A DNA stretch of 51,648 nt from the NCBI GenBank assembly GCA_036641735.1, contig JAVWEG010000006.1, positions 1-51,648 on the forward strand, in the 5' to 3' direction. The DNA is from JAGPHI01 sp036641735 (GTDB taxonomy: Bacteria; Bacillota; Clostridia; Oscillospirales; Ruminococcaceae). Under the pieces are notes generated by a model. It was not told the origin of the DNA and made no database searches. It saw only the letters and a list, made by a program, of their open reading frames with translations. A program made the position numbers and the translations under genes. Shown in pieces: positions 32,570 through 40,484 of the stretch (within the stretch, counting starts at the first letter, position 1; each line of letters starts with the position of its first letter).

Positions 32570-33938
32570 GCGTATAATCCATATCTGTAAAACGTGTATG
32601 TGCGCCGTCCCAGCCAAGCTCCACTTTTCCTATTTCACCGTGACGATTTTTGGCAACGATACATTCAGCGGTGGAAGTATCTGCTTCTTCGCCGTTATCG
32701 TAATATGCTTCGCGATATAAAAACATCACTATATCGGCATCCTGCTCTATAGAGCCTGAATCACGTAAATCCGACAATACAGGGCGATGATCTGTACGTC
32801 CTGTAGCTTTTTCCGCACTACGTGATAGCTGTGATAATGCCATAACAGGTACATTCAGCTCTTTTGCCATTATCTTCATATTACGGGTAATTTGGCTTAT
32901 TTCCTGCACACGATTTTCAGTACGTTTACCTGAACTCATCAGCTGTAAATAGTCAATAATAATAATACCGATATCGGGCTTTTGCGGATCTTGATTAATG
33001 CGGCGCACCTTTGCCTTTATTTCGGGAATTGTAATATTAGACGAATCGTCCATATAAATATTGGTTTTAGCCAAAATATCAGATGCCCTTGCCAAATCAA
33101 CCCAATCCTCCGTAGATAGCCCTCCTGTGCGAAATGCCTGGCTGTCTACAGCAGCTTCACTGGACAAAATGCGGCTCACAAGCTGGTCTTTTGTCATTTC
33201 AAGGCTGAATATCGCCACCGGAATACCGCTTTTTTTCGCTACATTAGTAGCGATATTCAGCGCAAATGATGTTTTGCCCATACCGGGGCGCGCAGCTAAA
33301 ATAATAAGGTCGGATTTGCCAAGCCCTGTAAGCATATTATCAAGATACGTAAAGCCTGTAGGCACTCCCAAATATTTATCTCTGTTAGGGCCTGACAGCT
33401 CCTGTAAATGCGCATAAGTGTCCAGAAGCACCGTGCTAATCGGTGTAAGCGTTGACGTATCACGTCCCGAGCGTATCTCGTATATTTTTTGTTCGGCGCT
33501 TTCTAAGAGCATATCTGCATCGCTCTCTTCGCCTGTTTGCTCCAATATTGTTTTAGCCGCATTCATTAGCTGGCGCACAAGATATTTTTCGTGAATTATT
33601 TTAAAATAAGAATCCGCGTGCGATATTGACGGTACAGTCTCTGCAAGCGTAGTAAGATATACCTTAGCTTCCTCGGTAGTATCAAACACCTCCGCATCCT
33701 GTACAGCACCCAGTAATGTTACGAAATCCACAGGCTGCCCTGCTGTAAATAAGCGCATCAGCTGCGTGTATATTTCTGAATTTTGCCTTGCGTAAAACAT
33801 TTCCGGGCGCAAGGTTTCCACCATTTTAGGTATAATATCCGCATCAAGAATAGCGGCGCCAAGCACAGCTTGCTCCGCCTGCATACTATATGGTAAATTT
33901 ACGCCCATAGTTTCGAGCGAAAGTGAGAGTTCATTCAT
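32562..33938 (-). CDS. dnaB: replicative DNA helicase DnaB
   Basis: This 458-residue hexameric helicase unwinds DNA ahead of the replication fork (called DnaC in B. subtilis). The N-terminal domain includes PYSMQAEQAVLGAAILD, Walker A is ARPGMGKTSFALN, Walker B is IIIIDYLQLM, and later motifs include LSQLSRSAE and SDLRDSGSIEQDADIVMFLYR. There is no intein or split. GAGGAA precedes the ATG. The gene lies downstream of gdpP and rplI as in most Bacillota, but a 62-bp palindromic repeat is inserted between rplI and dnaB. Confidence 0.97.
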   Translation of the reverse strand: MNELSLSLETMGVNLPYSMQAEQAVLGAAILDADIIPKMVETLRPEMFYARQNSEIYTQLMRLFTAGQPVDFVTLLGAVQDAEVFDTTEEAKVYLTTLAETVPSISHADSYFKIIHEKYLVRQLMNAAKTILEQTGEESDADMLLESAEQKIYEIRSGRDTSTLTPISTVLLDTYAHLQELSGPNRDKYLGVPTGFTYLDNMLTGLGKSDLIILAARPGMGKTSFALNIATNVAKKSGIPVAIFSLEMTKDQLVSRILSSEAAVDSQAFRTGGLSTEDWVDLARASDILAKTNIYMDDSSNITIPEIKAKVRRINQDPQKPDIGIIIIDYLQLMSSGKRTENRVQEISQITRNMKIMAKELNVPVMALSQLSRSAEKATGRTDHRPVLSDLRDSGSIEQDADIVMFLYREAYYDNGEEADTSTAECIVAKNRHGEIGKVELGWDGAHTRFTDMDYTHG

Positions 33939-33959
33939 TTTGCCATTCCTCGTTTGTTC

Positions 33960-34021
33960 ATACTCATCTAATTCTAAAACGCTTGGATTAGCTAACGAGT
34001 GTTTTAGAGTTGGATGAGTAT
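33960..34021. repeat. short copy (62 bp) of a palindromic repeat element
   Basis: This is an imperfect palindrome with termini ATACTCAT and ATGAGTAT and a central TTAGCTAA. It differs at one base from the two ends of the 162-bp element at 38564-38725 and lacks exactly the 100 bases between that element's two AGCT copies. In a plus-strand fold all non-Watson-Crick pairs in the arms are G-U. It starts 21 bases before the dnaB coding region and ends four bases before the rplI stop codon, so it sits inside an otherwise co-directional operon. No T-run follows on either strand. Confidence 0.88.
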
Positions 34022-34025
34022 CAGC

Positions 34026-34469
34026 TTATTCCTCTACTGTTACTGTTAGCTTTGCCGTCACTTTTGGATAAATTTTTATCTCCGTCTCGTATTTTCCATA
34101 GTTTTTAATATCTTTTGCCAATACTATTTTACGCTTATCAATAGGTCTGCCTGTCATCTTTTCTATCGCTTCTGCAATATCCTTAGATGTAATAGCACCA
34201 AAAAGCCTGCCGCCCTGCCCTGCTTTAGCTTTTATTGTAATGATTTTTCCGTTTAGCTCCTCTGCTTGCATTTTAGCATCTGCAAGCTGCTCTGCTGCGT
34301 GAAATTCGCTTGCAGCTTCTTTGTTTTTCACTTCGTTTACCGCTGCTGCATCCGCCTCTTTTACAAGCTTTCTCGGCAATAAATAATTGCGCGCATATCC
34401 ATCTGACACTTCGCACATCTCACCTTTTTTACCTATAGATTTAATATCCTCATTCAAAACTACTTTCAT
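34026..34469 (-). CDS. rplI: 50S ribosomal protein L9
   Basis: This 147-residue protein binds 23S rRNA at the base of the L1 stalk. The N-terminal domain begins MKVVLNEDIKSIGKKGEMCEVSDGYARNYLLPRK, the diagnostic L9 pattern, followed by the long connecting helix and a C-terminal domain with GQGGRLFGAITSKDIAEAI. I use the ATG at 34469, with AGAGGTG seven bases upstream. Normal length. Confidence 0.97.
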   Translation of the reverse strand: MKVVLNEDIKSIGKKGEMCEVSDGYARNYLLPRKLVKEADAAAVNEVKNKEAASEFHAAEQLADAKMQAEELNGKIITIKAKAGQGGRLFGAITSKDIAEAIEKMTGRPIDKRKIVLAKDIKNYGKYETEIKIYPKVTAKLTVTVEE

Positions 34470-34493
34470 TGTAAACACCTCTGTTATTATATT

Positions 34494-36473
34494 TTATTGT
34501 TTGCTGTCTTTCTTTTGGCTGTCTCTATAATTATCTATTGCATCATAAATAGCCGTTTGCGCTTGCGCTAATGTACAGTTTTTCATCTGCGCACCTGCCA
34601 TAGTAAGATGTCCGCCTCCGCCTAATTTTTCCATAATCAGCTGCACATTTACACCGCCCATACTTCTAGCCGATATTACCACTTGGTCATTTGTAAGCAC
34701 CGCTACAAAGCTTGCCTCCACACCTTCTATAGTAAGTAAATCGTTAGCCGCCTGCGGCACTACTACTGCCATTTCTCCCGGCATTTCGTCTTGTATTACT
34801 ACCGCGCACCCTCTATAAAGCTGTGCCTCTGTCACGAGCTTGCTTTTAAAAGCATATGTCTCAAATGAAGATGCAAACAGCTTTTTTACTTCTTGCGTTT
34901 GTGCGCCCATACGGCGTAAATATGCTGCCGCCTCAAAAGTGCGCACACCTGTATGCAGCGAAAAGCTGCGAGTATCCAGCATAATGCCTGCTAAAAGAGC
35001 TTGCGCTTCAAGTGCTGTAGGCTTATCTTCTTTGTCTCCGATATATTGCAAAAGCTCGCTTACAAGCTCCGATGCACTCGAAGCATACGGTTCGTGATAA
35101 AATATTACCGCATTTTCAATATATCCCATACATTTACGATGATGGTCTATCACCACTACGTTTTTGCATTTATCGTACACCGCCGTACTTTCCAGTATAT
35201 GCGATAAATGCGTATCCACTATAATAAGAAGCGTTTTATCGCTGATATTATCAAGTACTTCTTCAGGTGAAACAAAATCATCAGCATATCCTGCCGCATT
35301 AAATTGCGCCAAAAGATTTTGCGCCAAAGAATACCGTTCGTTTATCACTACAGCAGCAGGCATATTACATATTTTACAAAACCGCAGCATACCTATTGCC
35401 GCACCCACACAGTCCAAATCCGAGGATTTATGCCCCATAATAAGTACCGAATCGCACTGCTGCATCATATCCCTTAACGCAGTAGCTACTATACGGCTCT
35501 TTACTTTACTGCGCTTTTCCACGCTGCGCGATACACCGCCATAAAATTCAAATCCTTCGGGGCTTTTTACAGCCGCTTGGTCTCCGCCGCGTCCCAGCGC
35601 CATATCAAGTGCCTGTGAAGCCATTTCTTCACATTCGTGCATATTTTTGCCGCCGCGCCCCACACCGATAGACAGTGTTACCGCCACGTTTTCATCACCT
35701 ATAGCGCGCACTGTGTCCAGTAAATCAAATTTTGCACTCTCTATATCTTGTAAATTGCGTTCTTCTACCACCGCGATATATCTTGAAGCCGAGGTTCTGC
35801 GCAAAAATCCACTTGTTTTAGCAATAAATCGTTCAAGCACAAGATCTATTTCTCCTGCTATATGTGCGCGTTCGCTCTCTTTTAGCTCTTTTAATATCTC
35901 GTCATAAGTGTCTACTGTTACTATCAGCACACACGGGCGCGAAGCTTTATATTCCGCCGCCTCCGCCTTTAGCACTGTATTATCTATAAAATACGCAACA
36001 AACAGCCCAGTATCACTTTTGCCGCCTCCGCCATAAATAGTGAAGCGATGCTCTCCTATAAAGAGGTCTTGTCCCTCTTCTTCGCTTATCTTCAGCATAT
36101 CAAATCCGGGTATCAGCTTAGATATAGGTAACAAGCAAGCATCTTTATCGTCTAAAATATTGTGTAAAAACGTATTATTATACCACACAATATTTTTATC
36201 CGACAATGCCAGCACCGGAATTTTAAGCTCTGTGAGTGAAAAGCGAGTTTCACTGTTTTCAAACCCTGAACCATATAATGCTTTTGATAATGCGCTTCGC
36301 AATCTTCGCACATTAAAAAATATAATTACCGCTATTATCAAAAGCACTATAAGCACAGGAATAAAATAATAAGGATTTGAGATAGCAAGCGCACAGCACA
36401 GCACAGCACAGGTAACTCCAAGTATCAGCAATAACATATCCACTGTAAATAGCCTACGCTTCATCTTGCTCAT
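34494..36473 (-). CDS. gdpP: cyclic-di-AMP phosphodiesterase GdpP (YybT)
   Basis: This membrane protein of about 659 residues hydrolyses c-di-AMP, a second messenger for potassium balance and wall integrity. Two N-terminal helices (about 12-32 and 34-52) precede a degenerate PAS domain, a GGDEF-like domain lacking a proper GGDEF signature, and a C-terminal DHH/DHHA1 phosphodiesterase (about 335-655) with MGHKSSDLDCVGAAIG, VDTHLSH and VIDHHRK motifs and GGGGHLTMAGA near the end. The ATG at 36473 has AAAGGAAAGG upstream. It precedes rplI and dnaB, the usual order. Confidence 0.94.
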   Translation of the reverse strand: MSKMKRRLFTVDMLLLILGVTCAVLCCALAISNPYYFIPVLIVLLIIAVIIFFNVRRLRSALSKALYGSGFENSETRFSLTELKIPVLALSDKNIVWYNNTFLHNILDDKDACLLPISKLIPGFDMLKISEEEGQDLFIGEHRFTIYGGGGKSDTGLFVAYFIDNTVLKAEAAEYKASRPCVLIVTVDTYDEILKELKESERAHIAGEIDLVLERFIAKTSGFLRRTSASRYIAVVEERNLQDIESAKFDLLDTVRAIGDENVAVTLSIGVGRGGKNMHECEEMASQALDMALGRGGDQAAVKSPEGFEFYGGVSRSVEKRSKVKSRIVATALRDMMQQCDSVLIMGHKSSDLDCVGAAIGMLRFCKICNMPAAVVINERYSLAQNLLAQFNAAGYADDFVSPEEVLDNISDKTLLIIVDTHLSHILESTAVYDKCKNVVVIDHHRKCMGYIENAVIFYHEPYASSASELVSELLQYIGDKEDKPTALEAQALLAGIMLDTRSFSLHTGVRTFEAAAYLRRMGAQTQEVKKLFASSFETYAFKSKLVTEAQLYRGCAVVIQDEMPGEMAVVVPQAANDLLTIEGVEASFVAVLTNDQVVISARSMGGVNVQLIMEKLGGGGHLTMAGAQMKNCTLAQAQTAIYDAIDNYRDSQKKDSKQ

Positions 36474-36495
36474 CACCTTTCCTTTAAATAATAAT

Positions 36496-38403
36496 TTACA
36501 CTTCCATTAATATTGGCAATATCATAGGGCTGCGCTTAGTGCGGCGATACATATAAGCCGATACCGCCTCACGCACGCGCAGCTTTACGCTGCCCCAATC
36601 ACGTACATTTTCTTCATTGCATTTACTTAATACATCACGCACTATTTCGCGCGCTTCGCCTATAAGCTCCTCTGCCTCACGTACATATACAAATCCGCGA
36701 GACACGATATCAGGCCCTGCTAATACTTCGCCTGATGCGGAGTCTACAGTTGCCACTATTATTACAAGCCCGTCAGCCGACAGATGCCTGCGGTCGCGCA
36801 GCACTACGTTACCTACGTCGCCTACCCCAAGCCCGTCTACCATAACAGCTCCTGCTATTACACTCTCGCCGATAAAAATACCATCGCGTGACAAGCTGAT
36901 ATTGTCGCCGTTTTCTCCGATATATATGTTTTTATCGGGTACACCCATAGCGCTTGCCGTAAGTGCGTGCTTTTTCAATTGTTTATATTCACCGTGTACA
37001 GGCAAGAAAAACTCCGGCTTTGCAAGTGATAATATCAGCTTTTGCTCCTCTTGGCAAGCGTGTCCCGATACGTGTACATCGTACATAGATTCATATATCA
37101 CATCAGCGCCAAGCTTTAGCAGTGAATTAACTACCTTAGTCACCATTTTTTCGTTACCGGGAATAGGATTGGCCGATATTATAATAAAGTCGCCCACTCC
37201 AACGTGAACATTGCGATGGCTACCGCCTGCCATACGTGACAACGCACTTAGCGGCTCTCCTTGACTGCCTGTGGTGATAAGCACCACCTGCTCGGGAGTA
37301 TATCTGTTTATTGCCTCAATATCAATCAAAACACCTTCAGGCGCGTGCAGATATCCTAGCTCCAATGCCATTTGAGTATTGTTTACCATACTGCGGCCCG
37401 ACACAGCTACCTTGCGCTGTGTGCGTACGGCAATATCAATAATCTGCTGTACTCGATATAAGTTTGAGGCGAAGGTAGCAATTATAATACGTTTTTTATC
37501 TGCCGTATCAAACAAACGTTCAAAGCTCTCGCCCACTTTTTGCTCTGTAGCTGTAAATCCTGGACGTTCTGCGTTAGTGGAATCAGATAGCAGCGCCAAA
37601 ACGCCGTTTTTACCATATTCTCCTATAGTAACAAGGTCTGTTGGGCCACCTGAAATAGGAGTATAATCTATTTTGAAATCGCCCGTTTGCAATATTACAC
37701 CTGCGGGACAAGATATGGCGAGCGCCACAGCATCGGGGATAGAATGATTAACGTGAATAGGCTCGATAACAAAGTTGCCGAGCTTAAACTTTTCTTTTGG
37801 ACGTATTTCTATTAGCTTTGCATCTGCTTTAAGCCCGTGTTCCTCTAGCTTATTACTAATAAGCCCTATTGTAAGGCGCGTAGCATATATTGGAAAATTA
37901 TATTCCTTTAATAAAAACGGAAGTGCGCCTATATGATCCTCGTGTCCGTGTGTGATAACTATACCGTGTATTCGCTCTTTATTTTGCAAAACATAAGTGA
38001 AATCCGGAATTACCAAATCCACACCAAACATATCACTGTCAGGAAAAACAAGGCCGCAATCCACCATAATCATTTCATCTTCGCACTCATAAAGCGTGAT
38101 GTTTTTGCCTACCTCGCCAAGCCCTCCAAGCGGCATAATGCGCACAGGTATCGCAGGCTTTTTGGGTGCTGCTGCCTTTTTATTCCCTCTGTAATATCCT
38201 CTTTGCACCACCTGCTTTGGCTGTGTCTGTGCTGCACCTTGCGTTTGCTGTGGCAATACTGCGCCCTTTGTTTGAGCCGTCTGTGTCTTTAGCGGTGATG
38301 CTGCGCCTTGCATCTTTACTGCTGCCGTGTTAGTGTTTTTGTTTGGTAATGCCCGAGGCTGCACACTTTGCTGTGTTTTTTCTTTATTAGGTTGTAAATC
38401 CAT
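36496..38403 (-). CDS. rnjA: ribonuclease J with long N-terminal extension
   Basis: This 635-residue RNase of the metallo-beta-lactamase/beta-CASP family has 5'-to-3' exo- and endonuclease activity and is central to mRNA decay. The catalytic motif HGHEDHIGALP is near residue 152-162, after PLGGLGEVGKN at 91-101; the beta-CASP and C-terminal domains are complete (LLSDSTNAERPG, VHVSGHA, FLPVHGEYK). Compared with the 555-residue B. subtilis enzyme it has about 85 extra N-terminal residues, rich in Gln, Thr, Ala and Lys and ending in a basic patch (RGYYRGNKKAAAPKKP), which are probably disordered. GGAGG precedes the ATG. It heads the block that runs to ftsH. Confidence 0.93.
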   Translation of the reverse strand: MDLQPNKEKTQQSVQPRALPNKNTNTAAVKMQGAASPLKTQTAQTKGAVLPQQTQGAAQTQPKQVVQRGYYRGNKKAAAPKKPAIPVRIMPLGGLGEVGKNITLYECEDEMIMVDCGLVFPDSDMFGVDLVIPDFTYVLQNKERIHGIVITHGHEDHIGALPFLLKEYNFPIYATRLTIGLISNKLEEHGLKADAKLIEIRPKEKFKLGNFVIEPIHVNHSIPDAVALAISCPAGVILQTGDFKIDYTPISGGPTDLVTIGEYGKNGVLALLSDSTNAERPGFTATEQKVGESFERLFDTADKKRIIIATFASNLYRVQQIIDIAVRTQRKVAVSGRSMVNNTQMALELGYLHAPEGVLIDIEAINRYTPEQVVLITTGSQGEPLSALSRMAGGSHRNVHVGVGDFIIISANPIPGNEKMVTKVVNSLLKLGADVIYESMYDVHVSGHACQEEQKLILSLAKPEFFLPVHGEYKQLKKHALTASAMGVPDKNIYIGENGDNISLSRDGIFIGESVIAGAVMVDGLGVGDVGNVVLRDRRHLSADGLVIIVATVDSASGEVLAGPDIVSRGFVYVREAEELIGEAREIVRDVLSKCNEENVRDWGSVKLRVREAVSAYMYRRTKRSPMILPILMEV

Positions 38404-38563
38404 TTATACCTCCAATTCCTCGCACCAAAATATCACCAATTCAGATAAGAATTGGCATAAGCCTACCCTATATATAGGTAAGCCGCGATACGAGTACAAA
38501 AATTTAGTACACGCGTTATAAAGGCATAGCAAATAACTATGCCTGATATTACACAAACATTTC
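38404..38563 (-). other. 5' leader of rnjA with three small hairpins
   Basis: There is no gene here. Reading toward rnjA, three simple hairpins are seen: GGCATAG/CTATGCC (about 38523-38543), a CCTA/TAGG-type stem around 38465-38481, and CCAATTC/GAATTGG (about 38430-38449). They would lie in the rnjA mRNA leader if the promoter at 38812-38841 is used. RNase J mRNAs may be self-regulated through their leaders, but nothing here identifies a specific riboswitch. Confidence 0.45.
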
Positions 38564-38725
38564 ATACTCACCTAATTCTAAAACGCTTGGATTAGCTTGC
38601 GAGGATTTTTATTTCACAGCGGCCGCATTAGGGTTCGTGAATACTTTGTGTATTCATGTTCCTAATGTGGTTGCTGTGGGATAAAAATACAAAAGCTAAC
38701 GAGTGTTTTAGAGTTGGATGAGTAT
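38564..38725. repeat. long copy (162 bp) of a palindromic repeat element
   Basis: The left arm (38564-38644) and right arm (38650-38725) fold into one long hairpin with loop TTTGT. Blocks of perfect pairing include ATACTCA/TGAGTAT, TCTAAAAC/GTTTTAGA, TTAGCTT/AAGCTAA, ATTTTTAT/ATAAAAAT, CACAGC/GCTGTG, ATTAGG/CCTAAT and TGAATAC/GTATTCA. On the plus strand about ten of the imperfect positions are G-U pairs and only one is A-C; on the minus strand the reverse holds. A 62-bp deletion form lies at 33960-34021. No coding region is inside. The element is between the divergent rnjA and rnhA genes. Confidence 0.9.
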
Positions 38726-38811
38726 AAATCAGTGTAATATTTACGTTCATTTTAATACCGTTCAATTAGCCGAAACGTATATCATTAACGATAACGACTG
38801 TAAGTATAATG

Positions 38812-38841
38812 ATTGTACCTTTTTTATATGGCATTTGTCAA
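38812..38841 (-). promoter_or_regulatory. putative rnjA promoter
   Basis: On the minus strand TTGACA (38836-38841), an 18-base spacer and TACAAT (38812-38817) read toward rnjA. Use of it would give an mRNA leader of about 400 bases containing the whole 162-bp repeat element and three smaller hairpins. Confidence 0.6.
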
Positions 38842-38887
38842 GTACTCACAATTGCACGTATATTATGTGATTAAACTTAAAACAGTA

Positions 38888-38917
38888 TTGGACACACGCT
38901 CAAATATATTCTATAAT
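38888..38917 (+). promoter_or_regulatory. putative rnhA promoter
   Basis: TTGGAC (38888-38893), an 18-base spacer and TATAAT (38912-38917) lie 36 bases upstream of the rnhA start codon. Confidence 0.62.
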
Positions 38918-38953
38918 AGAAGCTAATACTAATATTTAGAAAGTGAATAACAA

Positions 38954-39391
38954 ATGAAAACCGTAAAAATATATACAGATGGCGCTTGCAGCGGCAATCC
39001 CGGCCCCGGAGGCTACGGTGCTATATTGGAATATGGCGATAAGCGCCGAGAAATAAGCGGAGGAGAAGCCTCCACCACAAATAACCGTATGGAGCTTATG
39101 GCATTTATTGCAGCGCTCGAGGTATTGAAAGAGCCGTGCAATGTTATTTTGTGCAGTGATTCCAAATATTTGATAGACGGCTTATCCAAAGGCTGGGCAA
39201 AAGGCTGGCGCGCACGCGGATGGGTAAAATCCGATAAAAAGCCTGCCTTAAACAGCGATTTGTGGGCAAAGCTGCTAGACCTTACTGAAATACACAGTGT
39301 AAAATATAATTGGGTAAAAGGACACGCAGGGCACGCGCAAAACGAGCGCTGTGACGAGCTTGCCGTCGTGCAATCACAAAAATATCGTTAA
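38954..39391 (+). CDS. rnhA: ribonuclease HI
   Basis: This 145-residue enzyme cuts the RNA strand of RNA-DNA hybrids. The catalytic acidic residues are in place: Asp in IYTDGACSGNPGPGGYGA, Glu in NNRMELMAFI, Asp in LCSDSKYLIDGL, and the last Asp in NERCDELAVVQ, after the histidine loop KGHAGHAQN. It is a type HI (E. coli-like) enzyme with a basic protrusion (KGWAKGWRARGW). The ribosome site is weak (AGAAAG). The following gene starts 15 bases later and is probably co-transcribed. Confidence 0.95.
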   Translation: MKTVKIYTDGACSGNPGPGGYGAILEYGDKRREISGGEASTTNNRMELMAFIAALEVLKEPCNVILCSDSKYLIDGLSKGWAKGWRARGWVKSDKKPALNSDLWAKLLDLTEIHSVKYNWVKGHAGHAQNERCDELAVVQSQKYR

Positions 39392-39406
39392 CAAAGGAGC
39401 TTTACA

Positions 39407-40111
39407 ATGAATTTACGTGAAATGCTGCAAATATCTCCTGCTGTATTATCTGCTTATGAAAAAGGCAATCCGATAGTTGCAATATCGTCAAGCGAAATTT
39501 TTAATGTTTCTGACGGTGGCACACTGTTAAATGAAGTGTCCGATACCATAATTGCAAACGGCTGTGTACCTGCATTAATGTATATTAATAATGGTAAGCT
39601 ATGTGTTGGTGCTAACGACAAGGATATCGAGCTTTTGCAAAAGCACCAAAGCAAAAACATAAGCATCTCCCATCTGCCGCTTGCACTTTGTGAAAATATT
39701 TGTGCTTGTGTAGAATGTTCCGCAGCAATATTAATGGCAAGCTTAACTGATATTTTCGTAGTGAGCGGTACGTATATCGGCGAAGCGCACAGCACAAATA
39801 TACATCAGAATATCGCGGCGCTTCGCGCATATCCCACATTACTTGTCGGCTGTGGTAGCGAAAATTTATGCAATGTAATGCAAGAGCATACTTTGCCTGC
39901 ATATAAAATATCCAAAAGCGAAAATAAAGTATTTTTATGCGACAGTGCCTATCTTGGCTATGAAAAGCTCGCAGAAGTATGCCGTACCAAGTGGGCGCTT
40001 GGCATCACCAGCGGTATAGGTGCAATATTAGATAATGAACCCGAATTAAAATTTGCCGCACTCACTTGCGCCGAAGCAAGCGCAAAGCTTGCAAAACTAA
40101 TATCACATTAA
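39407..40111 (+). CDS. degenerate pseudouridine-5'-phosphate glycosidase (PsuG-like) protein
   Basis: This 234-residue protein follows the PsuG/IndA fold closely: ISPAVLSAYEKGNPIVAI matches ISPEVQDALKNKKPVVAL of E. coli PsuG, NGCVPALMYINNGKLCVG matches its substrate-domain strand, and SHLPLAL, TLLVGCGSENL and CRTKWALGITSGIG match later blocks. PsuG is about 310 residues; the last 70 or so are absent here. By this alignment, made from memory, the E. coli residues Glu31, Lys93, Asp149 and Lys166 fall on Ser27, Asn84, Asn135 and Glu152, so it is unlikely to be an active glycosidase. The frame is intact and has AAAGGAG upstream, so it looks like a maintained pseudoenzyme rather than a decayed gene. 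Confidence 0.75.
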   Translation: MNLREMLQISPAVLSAYEKGNPIVAISSSEIFNVSDGGTLLNEVSDTIIANGCVPALMYINNGKLCVGANDKDIELLQKHQSKNISISHLPLALCENICACVECSAAILMASLTDIFVVSGTYIGEAHSTNIHQNIAALRAYPTLLVGCGSENLCNVMQEHTLPAYKISKSENKVFLCDSAYLGYEKLAEVCRTKWALGITSGIGAILDNEPELKFAALTCAEASAKLAKLISH

Positions 40112-40159
40112 TTTAATATGTAATAAGAGCAACAAAAACAACATATTTTGGCTTTACAC

Positions 40160-40188
40160 TTGCAAGTTATTGCTTTTTAGGGTAAAAT
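40160..40188 (+). promoter_or_regulatory. ireB-operon promoter
   Basis: TTGCAA (40160-40165), a 17-base spacer and TAAAAT (40183-40188) lie 31 bases upstream of the IreB-family gene. Confidence 0.65.
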
Positions 40189-40219
40189 AGTATTAAAGAA
40201 TTATTAAGGAGGGAATACT

Positions 40220-40465
40220 ATGAGCGAACCTACCGCAATTTTTTCCATTTACGATGATAAAGACAAAGAAATAAAAGACATCTTAAACGAGGTCTATACT
40301 GCCCTCAAGGAAAAAGGCTATAACCCAATTAACCAAATTGTAGGATATATTCTCTCTGAGGACCCCACTTATATTACTACATATCAAGGCGCACGTAATA
40401 AGATACGCAAGGTAGACAGAGACGACCTTTTGCAAGCTCTTCTAAAGAGCTATCTTGGCGCTTAA
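40220..40465 (+). CDS. IreB-family regulatory phosphoprotein (UPF0297)
   Basis: This 81-residue protein has the family pattern in full: TAIFSIYDDKDKEIKDIL, KEKGYNPINQIVGYILSEDPTYIT and GARNKIRKVDRDDLLQALLKSYL. In Enterococcus faecalis IreB is phosphorylated by the Ser/Thr kinase IreK and influences cephalosporin resistance. In most Bacillota the gene sits next to ruvX (yrrK) and a DUF1292 gene; here those neighbours are absent and an unknown small gene follows. AGGAGG precedes the ATG. Confidence 0.93.
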   Translation: MSEPTAIFSIYDDKDKEIKDILNEVYTALKEKGYNPINQIVGYILSEDPTYITTYQGARNKIRKVDRDDLLQALLKSYLGA

Positions 40466-40484
40466 TACAAACAGGAGGAACATT

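Noticed and set aside
33960..34021. Reading the short palindrome as the terminator of rplI or the promoter region of dnaB
   Set aside because: No T-run follows on either strand, and the identical ends at 38564-38725 show that it is a repeat element.
38404..38563. A known riboswitch in the rnjA leader
   Set aside because: I compared the hairpins with the general features of common classes (T-box, SAM, TPP, FMN, purine, c-di-AMP) and saw no matching core motif.
38404..38760. CRISPR array or tandem repeats in the rnjA-rnhA interval
   Set aside because: The region has inverted repeats of different sequence but no regularly spaced direct repeats.
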